Source: Bacterioplanoides sp. SCSIO 12839
GTDB taxonomy: Bacteria; Pseudomonadota; Gammaproteobacteria; Pseudomonadales; Oceanobacteraceae
Assembly (NCBI RefSeq): GCF_024397975.1
Contig: NZ_CP073745.1
Location: 2,382,501-2,446,500, forward strand
Direction: 5' to 3'
Length of the DNA: 64,000 nucleotides
Below, piece after piece: positions 32,523 through 39,356 of this stretch; position 1 is the first letter of the stretch, and each line of letters starts with the position of its first letter. The notes beneath the pieces are model-generated. The model saw only the letters and a list, made by a program, of their open reading frames with translations, had not been told where the DNA came from and made no database searches. Made by a program: the position numbers and the translations under genes.

Positions 32523-33842
32523 ATGAGCAATAAACCCAATCGCGATGCCCTGCTGGCTACCGCTCACACTCATATGCCGATGGGCGTTGCCGACAGCTAC
32601 CGCTATTGGGGCGACGAAAACACCGTATTCGTGAAGAACATGAAAGGTTGCACCATCACTGATGAAGATGAGCAAACCTTCGTTGATTTCCGTCTGGCTT
32701 ATGGCCCTATCATCCTGGGTTACCGCGATGAGCGTATCGACAACGCGGTCATCAACAGCATCCAGAACATCGGCACCATGACCGGTTTCTCGACCAAGAT
32801 GGATTCCGAAGTGATCGAGCTGGTGAAGTCCATGTGTCCGCAAATCGAGAAGATGCGTTTCGCTAACTCCGGTACCGAAGCAGTACTGGGTGCGATCCGT
32901 ACCGCCCGTGGTTACACCGGCCGCAATAAGGTGGTTGTGGTCGAAGGTGGCTTCCACGGTTTATACGATGAAATGATGTGGAAACCCGACGTCGACAGCT
33001 GGGACCCGGAATCAGGCACCATTCCGGAAATCAAATCCTTCGGTGGTGGTATTCCGGAAGCCAGCCGTGAGCATCTGGAAACCGTTTCTCTGAACGATGC
33101 TGAAGCGCTGGACGAAGTCTTCGCCCGCGTCGGTGACGATATTGCCGCCATCGTGATTGAGCCAATCATGGGTAACTGTGGTTCCATCGCTTCCACGCAG
33201 GAATACATGCAGAAGCTGCGTGATATCTGTGATCAAAATGGCTCGCTGTTAATCATCGACGAAGTAAAAACCGGTTTCCGTGTCGCCAAAGGTGGCGCCC
33301 AGGAGCTGTACGGTATTTACGCCGACCTGACTACTTACGCTAAAGCCATGGGTAACGGTTATCCGGTCGCGGCCTTTGGTGGTAAAGCCGCCATCATGGA
33401 TAAAATCAGCTTCGGTAAAGGTGGTGTAACCCACGGTGGTACTTATACTGCTAACCTGATTGCCCTGAGCGCCGCCAAAGCCACCCTGAGCACCTTACGT
33501 GACACCGATGCGTTAGACAGCATCAACGCTACCGGTAAAAAGATTCAGGGCATTCTGGCAAAAGTGTTCGATAAGTTTGGTGTGGATCACCGCTTTGCTG
33601 GTCCGGATTCCATGTTTGGTATTCACCTGGGCAATATCGTGCCGCAGAACTACCGCGACTGGAAACAAACCAACAGCGATTTATACACCGAGTTTGCTCA
33701 CAATCTGATCAAACACGGCGTGATGCTGGAGCCGGATTCCCGCGAGCCATGGTTTATCTGTGAAGCGCATAAAAACATGGATTTCGGCTGGCTGGAAAAA
33801 GTCGCCGAGCAATCCATGCAAGAAGCATTGAACGCTCAATAA
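32523..33842 (+). CDS. Class III aminotransferase, glutamate-1-semialdehyde aminomutase-like
   Basis: A 439-residue PLP enzyme of aminotransferase class III. Blocks seen: RFANSGTEAVLGAIRTARGYTGR, GGFHGLYDEMMW, IIDEVKTGFRVAKGGAQELYG and LTTYAKAMGNGYPVAAFGG, which has the PLP-Lys. Overall it resembles HemL (glutamate-1-semialdehyde 2,1-aminomutase), but the opening and DSWDPESGTIPEIKSFGGG are not those of canonical HemL. It may be a paralogue with another amino substrate. CAGGA lies 8 bp before the ATG. A terminator follows at 33877-33913. Confidence 0.8.
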   Translation: MSNKPNRDALLATAHTHMPMGVADSYRYWGDENTVFVKNMKGCTITDEDEQTFVDFRLAYGPIILGYRDERIDNAVINSIQNIGTMTGFSTKMDSEVIELVKSMCPQIEKMRFANSGTEAVLGAIRTARGYTGRNKVVVVEGGFHGLYDEMMWKPDVDSWDPESGTIPEIKSFGGGIPEASREHLETVSLNDAEALDEVFARVGDDIAAIVIEPIMGNCGSIASTQEYMQKLRDICDQNGSLLIIDEVKTGFRVAKGGAQELYGIYADLTTYAKAMGNGYPVAAFGGKAAIMDKISFGKGGVTHGGTYTANLIALSAAKATLSTLRDTDALDSINATGKKIQGILAKVFDKFGVDHRFAGPDSMFGIHLGNIVPQNYRDWKQTNSDLYTEFAHNLIKHGVMLEPDSREPWFICEAHKNMDFGWLEKVAEQSMQEALNAQ

Positions 33843-33876
33843 GAAAACAACGCTGCAGCGATAAATTGCTGACCAT

Positions 33877-33913
33877 AAAAGCAACATTTGGTACTCCAAA
33901 TGTCGCTTTTTTA
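33877..33913 (+). terminator. Intrinsic terminator after aminotransferase
   Basis: AGC-ACATTTGG pairs with CCAAATGT-GCT around TACT, with one mismatch, followed by TTTTTTA. Confidence 0.85.
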
Positions 33914-34059
33914 TTGTCATTTTTAGTGCGTTTCCTGATTTTCATCAGGAGTGAGACACAATTATCTGTTTGTGCCGAGTTATTTGCTTATTGAGCTTTG
34001 CTATCTGCTACTAAGTGCTATATTTCAAAACTGTTGTTATTTGTAACTAAGGCTGAAGT

Positions 34060-34710
34060 ATGCGTCGTGTGACTCAAGCAGACTACCCGTTAGAGACTCT
34101 GCATCGTGCCGTAAACAGTGTGACCTTTTTTAAGGACCTGATTCAATCGGACTCGGACCAGTTTGAACTGCTGATGAGCGTCAGCCAATTTGTGACAGCC
34201 GATCCGGGAGAAGTCATTATTCATCAGGGTGATGATGCCAATATTCTCTACTTTCCGTTAAAGGGCCAATTGCAAGTCATGGCCGATGACGAGCATGAAG
34301 AAGTCATTGGTGAAATTAACCCGGGAGAGATGTTTGGGGTAATGGCCATGCTGCTGAACTTCAAACGCTCAGCTTCGATCAAAGTCAGTGATAAACAAGT
34401 GTTACTGGCGGGAATCGACTTCCAGTATTTTGCCGACCTGGAAGATTTCACGTTGTTCAGCCTGAAAACCAAAATCACCTTCTTCCGGATGTTGGCGAAT
34501 AATCTTCGCTGGACGCTGGAACGCAACAAAATGCAGCTACCAGATCACCCTCTTGTGGCTGAGCTGCGAAAAATTCCGATTGTGATTGCAGACAATAATT
34601 CTAATGATGAGTTACATAAGTTGCATCATCAGGCCCATGAGCTGGCCAAGCTGGTCAAAGCCTGGAATGAATCGATGGCGCCACAGGAATCCGACTGGAT
34701 TAGCTTTTAA
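34060..34710 (+). CDS. Cyclic nucleotide-binding domain protein (no HTH)
   Basis: A 216-residue protein with one cNMP-binding beta-barrel (about residues 25-140): FVTADPGEVIIHQGDDANILYF, PLKGQLQVMADDEHEE, INPGEMFGVMAMLLNFKRSASI. The GEMFG..A..L segment is the phosphate-binding cassette, with R of KRSASI in the cassette region. There is no Crp-type helix-turn-helix; the C-terminal 75 residues are helical and acidic. It probably senses a nucleotide or redox ligand and acts by protein contact. AAGGCTGA lies just before ATG. Tandem 15-bp repeats and a terminator follow. Confidence 0.8.
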   Translation: MRRVTQADYPLETLHRAVNSVTFFKDLIQSDSDQFELLMSVSQFVTADPGEVIIHQGDDANILYFPLKGQLQVMADDEHEEVIGEINPGEMFGVMAMLLNFKRSASIKVSDKQVLLAGIDFQYFADLEDFTLFSLKTKITFFRMLANNLRWTLERNKMQLPDHPLVAELRKIPIVIADNNSNDELHKLHHQAHELAKLVKAWNESMAPQESDWISF

Positions 34711-34727
34711 CAACCAGAGAACACATT

Positions 34728-34772
34728 CCTGAAAAGCTAACACCTGAAAAACTAACGCCTGAAAAACAAAAG
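34728..34772 (+). repeat. 15-bp tandem repeat before the terminator
   Basis: Three 15-bp units (34728, 34743, 34758) of the type CCTGAAAAACTAACG. The third overlaps the terminator hairpin. Confidence 0.75.
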
Positions 34773-34806
34773 CCCCGGATAATCATAAAGTTATCCGGGG
34801 CTTTTT
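34767..34806 (+). terminator. Intrinsic terminator, bidirectional
   Basis: AAAAGCCCCGGATAA pairs with TTATCCGGGGCTTTTT around TCATAAAG. It lies 57 bp after the cNMP-binding gene and 42 bp before the end of the convergent MvaT-like gene. Confidence 0.95.
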
Positions 34807-34847
34807 CAGATCGGCTGCAACAGCTAATCAGGCAGAACAATAAGCGA

Positions 34848-35318
34848 TTAGCTTACTTTCCAGGTCTTAACAATTTCAAAACCGTATTCCGCAATCCACT
34901 CGTCTAACTGACGTGGGTTACGTTTGATTTTTTCGACCTTTTCACTGGTGGCTGGATTTTGGTATACACCAACGGCCAACTTTGGCTTAGGCAGAGAGGA
35001 TACTTTTTCTGCCTTACCGCCATTGCGCGCTTCACGAGCAATGACTTTTTCAAAATGCTTTTTCAGGTTTTTATAAATTGAAGACGGTGCATCGGCTTTT
35101 GCCATGCTGATTAACCAGGCTTCAATTTGTTCTGAGCGAGAAACGTACAGTTCGTTTTCAGTCAAGCTATTTTGGTTACACAGACGTTTGATCTGAACAT
35201 CAAATTCTTTAATGCCTTCGAATTTTTGTTCCTGATCAACCTTCAGCTTCTCCAGCTCTTCGATTTTTTGTTGGTGTTGCTGGATTTGTTTATCAATATC
35301 AGTGGCAAATACGCTCAC
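34848..35318 (-). CDS. MvaT-like (H-NS family) nucleoid protein
   Basis: A 156-residue protein with an N-terminal coiled coil (about residues 5-45; KQIQQHQQKIEELEKLKVD) and a C-terminal domain like that of MvaT/MvaU. VYQNPATSEKVEKIKRNPRQ, LDEWIAEYGFEIVKTW matches the Y-x-NP-x-T and L-x-EW-x-x-x-x-G-x-x-x-V-x-x-W pattern remembered from Pseudomonas MvaT. Such proteins bind AT-rich DNA and silence foreign genes. It is about 30 residues longer than MvaT, the extra being between the coiled coil and the linker. Its upstream region is AT-rich and palindromic, suggesting self-regulation, by inference. Confidence 0.7.
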   Translation of the reverse strand: MSVFATDIDKQIQQHQQKIEELEKLKVDQEQKFEGIKEFDVQIKRLCNQNSLTENELYVSRSEQIEAWLISMAKADAPSSIYKNLKKHFEKVIAREARNGGKAEKVSSLPKPKLAVGVYQNPATSEKVEKIKRNPRQLDEWIAEYGFEIVKTWKVS

Positions 35319-35389
35319 AGAATACCTCTATTAAGTTATCAAACAATATCATCTTTATTATGATGCTGGCCAAATAACAACCAGAACGA

Positions 35390-35409
35390 TATATCCCGAA
35401 TGGGATATA
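35390..35409. promoter_or_regulatory. Perfect palindrome upstream of the MvaT-like gene
   Basis: TATATCCC and GGGATATA flank GAAT, 72 bp before the minus-strand ATG at 35318. The surroundings are AT-rich. It could be an operator for the gene; its role is inferred. Confidence 0.55.
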
Positions 35410-35459
35410 GGATAATATCGGATATCAAACATAATTCAAATAGTTATTTATTACCGATA

Positions 35460-35502
35460 TTGATAATACATCTTTGCATATAAAACACAGATGTATTATC
35501 AA
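35460..35502. promoter_or_regulatory. 14-bp perfect inverted repeat between gst and the MvaT-like gene
   Basis: TTGATAATACATCT and AGATGTATTATCAA flank a 15-base AT-rich loop, immediately after the glutathione S-transferase stop. It could be a weak minus-strand terminator (no T-run) or a protein-binding site. Confidence 0.55.
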
Positions 35503-35510
35503 CACTGTAT

Positions 35511-36122
35511 TCAGGCAGAGTAAGAAGGGCGTTGTTTTAGCAACTCATACCAGCGCTGAATATTTGGATATTGTTCATCTGCCCTCAATTTAATCACTTT
35601 TGCAAACTCGAGTGTGACCAACGCACTGATATCCGCAGCGGAGAAGCTTTCTCCTGCGATATAAGTATGGTTTGCCAACTGGCTTTCCATAATCGGGAAG
35701 AACTTAGCGGCAATATTACGTGCCTCTGTTCCCCACTCCGCAACCGGGGTCATACGGTCTTTAAAAATACCACTGGTATGCTGAAAGCTGTTAAAAACCG
35801 GATATAAAAAGGCAAATTCAATACGTCGGTCCCACATTTCAATCGTGGCTTTTTCCTCAGCTGTATTTCCTAACAACGGGTTTTCAGGCTGAATCTCTTC
35901 AATATAACGATAGATTGCCGCCACTTCGCTGATGCAGGTGCCATTATCCAACTCTAACACCGGCACTTTACAAGTTGGGTTTTTATGAGCGAACTCTTCC
36001 GTCAGGTTTTCACCAGCGGGCAAGTTCAGCTTAATGCATTCAATATCGGTAAGGCCTTTTTCCGCTAAAAAGATTCGCACTCGGCGTGGGCTGGGAGCAA
36101 ATTCAGCATCGTATAATTTCAT
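35511..36122 (-). CDS. Glutathione S-transferase family protein
   Basis: A 203-residue GST. The thioredoxin-like N-domain begins MKLYDAEFAPSPRRVRIFLA and has CKVPVLELDNGTCISEVAAI with the cis-Pro (VPVL) and Glu-Ser-like glutathione contacts (SEVAAI). The helical C-domain contains TYIAGESFSAADISALVTL (the N-capping box). It conjugates glutathione to electrophiles; the class is not decided by eye. The ORF extends four codons further to 36134; MKLYD is preferred because the strand begins there. The stop is followed by the 14-bp inverted repeat. Confidence 0.9.
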   Translation of the reverse strand: MKLYDAEFAPSPRRVRIFLAEKGLTDIECIKLNLPAGENLTEEFAHKNPTCKVPVLELDNGTCISEVAAIYRYIEEIQPENPLLGNTAEEKATIEMWDRRIEFAFLYPVFNSFQHTSGIFKDRMTPVAEWGTEARNIAAKFFPIMESQLANHTYIAGESFSAADISALVTLEFAKVIKLRADEQYPNIQRWYELLKQRPSYSA

Positions 36123-36239
36123 CAAGGTACCCATTATCCGTTGTTATTCAGTACACGCAGACTGAACAAGCATCCGAATACCGTCAATATTACAGATTGC
36201 TACACACTGTTTTATTGGTGGAACAGGTAGACCGGCGTG

Positions 36240-37511
36240 TTATAACAACTTATTTTTCGCCTCGATCCACTGCGACATATACTGACTACTCTTTAAACTG
36301 TGGTGGCGTAACATAGCCCCATAAAAGTTATCCAACCGATGCTGCTGAATATTAACTGCAACTAAGCCCATTTTTTCCATTAAGGCTTGGCTATGCCTGG
36401 CATAATCAAAACGAGTCGCAATCACTTTAGATGCGGCTTTGGAAGCGTGTCGCCAGTCTGGCTCATTGTTGTAAAGCCGCACGGCTTCTGCAGCAAACAG
36501 GGTATCAGTGTCAGCCACGGCCGCGGCCTTAATCAAAGAGGTGCTTTCACCACAAGTTTTTTCCGAATTGCCATACATGCCTTCTGAACCAATACTGGTT
36601 GTCACCGCCGGGGTATGACACAGTGCAGCATCAATCAACTTACCCTTCAACCCCGCGCCAAAACGTAGTGGCGCTAACATCACCCGGGCTTCAGCAACCA
36701 CCTGCAAGGCATCATGCGCCCAGCCTTTGACGAGAAAACCTTGTTTTTCATTGTGCAACTGTGTGGCTTTTTTAGGCGGATAAGCCCCATAAATATGCAG
36801 CTCTGCGCTGGGCAGCTGCTGGCGAATGACAGGCCAGATGCGTTCTTTTAAATAACGCACGGCATCCCAGTTTGGTTCGTGGCGAAAATTGCCAATGGAG
36901 ACAAAATGCTGTCGCTCTTCATAGGTAGGAAGTTCAAATTTTACCTGGTGGTGAACACACATAAACGGGCAATAGTGCAGAATATTAGCCGGAATATTAA
37001 AACACCGCTGCAATAGCTCCATTTCAAACTCAGAAATCGTTAACGTCAGGTCACAACGTAAAATAGCTGCGACTTCGCGCTTGGCCATATCGGAATATAA
37101 ATATTCAGCATCGGGCTGAATAATATTCTCGGCATTGGCTTTTAAGGCGGCATGTCGGGCATGACGAAGAAAATGTAAGTCTTCACTATCTAGAATACGA
37201 AGCGCATCAGGGCAGTATTTTTCCACCCGCCAACCAAACTGCTCTTCCATCATAAAACGGTCAAACATCACGGCTTTTGGATTTAACGCGGAAATAAAGT
37301 CATCAAAGCTACTGCAATTTAATGCAATGGATTCTGCCTGAATATCCAGGCTCACGAGGTCAACTGCATGATCGCTGCGATCCGCAGGAGACGCATACAC
37401 AATGCGATATTCCTGCTGTTGGAACGCACGCAACAGTTGCAACATACGGCTGCCTGCCGCTGAGGATTTGGGTTCAGGCCAGACGTAGCCAATAACAAGC
37501 AATGTTTTCAT
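36240..37511 (-). CDS. Glycosyltransferase, GT4-like
   Basis: A 423-residue glycosyltransferase with the two Rossmann domains of GT-B enzymes. N-domain: LLVIGYVWPEPKSSAAGSRM. C-domain: FVSIGNFRHEPNWDAVRYLK, GFLVKGWAHDAL and VMLAPLRFGAGLKGKLIDAALCHTPAVTT, where the E-x7-E type donor site would be expected but a GLKGK loop replaces it. It probably makes a cell-surface glycan; donor and acceptor unknown. No strong Shine-Dalgarno precedes ATG 37511, and dispersed repeat copy B ends 14 bp before it, so the repeat lies in its leader. A short gap separates it from gst. Confidence 0.85.
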   Translation of the reverse strand: MKTLLVIGYVWPEPKSSAAGSRMLQLLRAFQQQEYRIVYASPADRSDHAVDLVSLDIQAESIALNCSSFDDFISALNPKAVMFDRFMMEEQFGWRVEKYCPDALRILDSEDLHFLRHARHAALKANAENIIQPDAEYLYSDMAKREVAAILRCDLTLTISEFEMELLQRCFNIPANILHYCPFMCVHHQVKFELPTYEERQHFVSIGNFRHEPNWDAVRYLKERIWPVIRQQLPSAELHIYGAYPPKKATQLHNEKQGFLVKGWAHDALQVVAEARVMLAPLRFGAGLKGKLIDAALCHTPAVTTSIGSEGMYGNSEKTCGESTSLIKAAAVADTDTLFAAEAVRLYNNEPDWRHASKAASKVIATRFDYARHSQALMEKMGLVAVNIQQHRLDNFYGAMLRHHSLKSSQYMSQWIEAKNKLL

Positions 37512-37525
37512 TAGTAAGAGTAACA

Positions 37526-37631
37526 GCAGGAGTCAGGTAAACTTTTAAAGCAGCAACAGGATGTTGCGACCGCCCGGCAGGCACATGGATGTGCCTTCGG
37601 GGCGGCGGCTAAAAGTTTACCTGACTTCTGC
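37526..37631 (-). repeat. Dispersed structured repeat, copy B (inverted)
   Basis: Core as in copy A, read on the minus strand, with identical sequence. Outer arms 37526-37547 and 37610-37631 pair: AGTCAGGTAAACTTTTA with TAAAAGTTTACCTGACT, almost perfect, one mismatch further out. The stem middle here is GTAAA, against AGAGA in copy A and GCGAT in copy C, and each is matched by its own complement. It lies in the leader of the glycosyltransferase, which is transcribed in the same direction as the core. Confidence 0.9.
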
Positions 37632-37734
37632 TTCACAAATGCATGGCATTGTACACAGAGGCGTTTCCCGATGCTGCTTTAATAGCACTGCGCCCCGATG
37701 TAGTTCTGTGACACAATGAAATTTAAAATCGTTA

Positions 37735-38550
37735 TTGGGTTTCTCTGTGCTGCTGTTCGCCAAAATTATCATCACCTTTGCCACTGTTATTCTGCTTGCC
37801 AAAGTCGCTGAGCGTTTAAGTCCGCGCCATGCCGGGTTACTGGCCGGCTTCCCATTAGGAACAGCCATTGCGCTGTACTTTTTTGGCTGGCAGCAAGGTA
37901 CTGAGTTTGCTGCACAAAGTGCCGTTTATACCCTGCCCGGGCTTTCTGCTGCTATTTGTCTTGCCTGGGGCTACCAGCAGGTAATTCAACGGTTGCCAAA
38001 ACTGACGTTTTTGCCGCTGGCGATCATTGCTGGGTTGAGCTGTTTTTTGCTAACGGCGCTGACCTTGCAACAACTGCCTCAACACCGCGGGGTCAATCTA
38101 CTGGTGGTTGTCTTTGCCATTCTGCTGTTCCGCACCTTGCTGAAGTCGATTCCTGAGCGCCAGATTACTCAGCAGCCGACCGGTGTGTGGGCGAACAAAT
38201 GGTTCACTCTGCTGTTCAGAGCAGGAATTGCAACGACGTCTATCCTGCTGATCACAGGTTTGGCTGAATTATTAGGGCCACAAAGAGCTGGTTTATTAGC
38301 CGCCTTCCCGGTTTCATTTTTCCCGCTGATGCTGATATTACACATCAGCTACGGCGCCCAGGTATTGTCGACCAGCATCAAGCATTACCCGGACGGCATT
38401 GGCGCACTGGTGGTCTACTGCCTTGCTGTTAGCGCGTTCTACCCACTGGCCGGGTTGCACTGGGGAACACTGCTATCGTTATTGTGCTCGGTGGCTTACC
38501 TGCTGTTTTATGGCTGGATCAGAGCAAAACTTGCCCAGACGTCGAACTGA
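37735..38550 (+). CDS. Multi-spanning membrane protein with internal duplication
   Basis: A 271-residue protein with about eight membrane helices. The motif RLSPRHAGLLAGFPLGTAIA (about residue 25) recurs as LLGPQRAGLLAAFPVSFFPL (about residue 185), so it consists of two homologous halves joined by a hydrophilic stretch (LKSIPERQITQQPTG). That layout is typical of small transporters that arose by duplication, but no family is recognised. The start is TTG at 37735; GTG at 37747 is an alternative. It is divergent from the glycosyltransferase with copy B between. Confidence 0.7.
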   Translation: MGFSVLLFAKIIITFATVILLAKVAERLSPRHAGLLAGFPLGTAIALYFFGWQQGTEFAAQSAVYTLPGLSAAICLAWGYQQVIQRLPKLTFLPLAIIAGLSCFLLTALTLQQLPQHRGVNLLVVVFAILLFRTLLKSIPERQITQQPTGVWANKWFTLLFRAGIATTSILLITGLAELLGPQRAGLLAAFPVSFFPLMLILHISYGAQVLSTSIKHYPDGIGALVVYCLAVSAFYPLAGLHWGTLLSLLCSVAYLLFYGWIRAKLAQTSN

Positions 38551-38704
38551 ACCGTCGAACTGAGAGTGCAATGCGATCATCTATAACCGAGGCTTATGGC
38601 GGACATTTAAGCCATGCTTATGACGTATAGCCGATTCCTTGGTATGATTCGCGCCCTATTGATTGTGCTTATCTTGATGGCGGCTGTCGCCCGGACTTTT
38701 TCTT

Positions 38705-39271
38705 ATGACTGAACTGAAAACCCCTGAATACCTCCAGGACGCCAAAGAACTGCTGTCTGATGATGGTTTTGCTACCAGCAACGTGTGGTATCACGGCACG
38801 TCCTCTGGCCTGATCACCTCGGTCACCAACCAGGGCTTAGTAGGTGGTGGTGATGCTGCATTGATGAAACGTATGCAAAGCACGTTGCAAACCATTCAGG
38901 CGCCCGCTTTTACTGCCGAAGATCCGGTTTTCCTGACACAGAGTAAAGAGTTAGCGTATTACTGGGCAGACCAAAAAGCCAAAAGCCGTAACCTGTACTT
39001 CAGCAATGGCGAAACGCCAGTGGTATTTGAAGTCACGTTAAGTGAAGAAGAAAATACACATGTGAAAACCGATGCAGGCGGTGCGGCGTTATTGATGGAG
39101 CCGGGCAATGCTTATCTGCAGCACCTGGGTGAAGTCTACAAAACCAACGGCAAAGAGCTGGAAGAAATTAACCCGTTAAAAGCGGATCGTATGGTGTATC
39201 TCAACAAGCTGGGGTTAGCTTACTCGAATCAGCCTATCTCGAAAAAAGCCGTAAAGTTGCTTGAAGGCTGA
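38705..39271 (+). CDS. Candidate ADP-ribosyltransferase-fold protein
   Basis: A 188-residue soluble protein not in a family I can name. Its core has the outline of the ADP-ribosyltransferase fold: VWYHGTSSGLITSVTNQGLVGGG (the H-G-T NAD-binding start) near residue 28, then VFLTQSKELAYYWADQKA near residue 78 (the strand/helix with T and Y), and PVVFEVTLSEEEN near residue 110 (a later strand). This matches the order seen in KptA- and PARP-like proteins. Catalysis is not proven; the third catalytic position is not clear. No antitoxin or immunity gene is evident. A strong terminator follows. Confidence 0.6.
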   Translation: MTELKTPEYLQDAKELLSDDGFATSNVWYHGTSSGLITSVTNQGLVGGGDAALMKRMQSTLQTIQAPAFTAEDPVFLTQSKELAYYWADQKAKSRNLYFSNGETPVVFEVTLSEEENTHVKTDAGGAALLMEPGNAYLQHLGEVYKTNGKELEEINPLKADRMVYLNKLGLAYSNQPISKKAVKLLEG

Positions 39272-39307
39272 TAAGCAGCGGCCTGAAGAGTAATTCTTTT
39301 ACGCAAT

Positions 39308-39348
39308 AAAAAAACCGGTCAGATTCGAGTAATCTGACCGGTTTTTTT
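39308..39348 (+). terminator. Bidirectional intrinsic terminator
   Basis: AAAAAACCGGTCAGATT pairs with AATCTGACCGGTTTTTT around CGAGT; perfect 17-bp stem with A and T tracts. It lies between the ART-like gene and the convergent GH13 phosphorylase gene. Confidence 0.95.
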
Positions 39349-39356
39349 ATTGTTTC

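Noticed and set aside
32162-32526. Two plus-strand frames (82 and 120 codons) before the aminotransferase gene
   Set aside because: They run through the tandem repeat, have repetitive RDTRSMGTRY-type products and no ribosome binding site.
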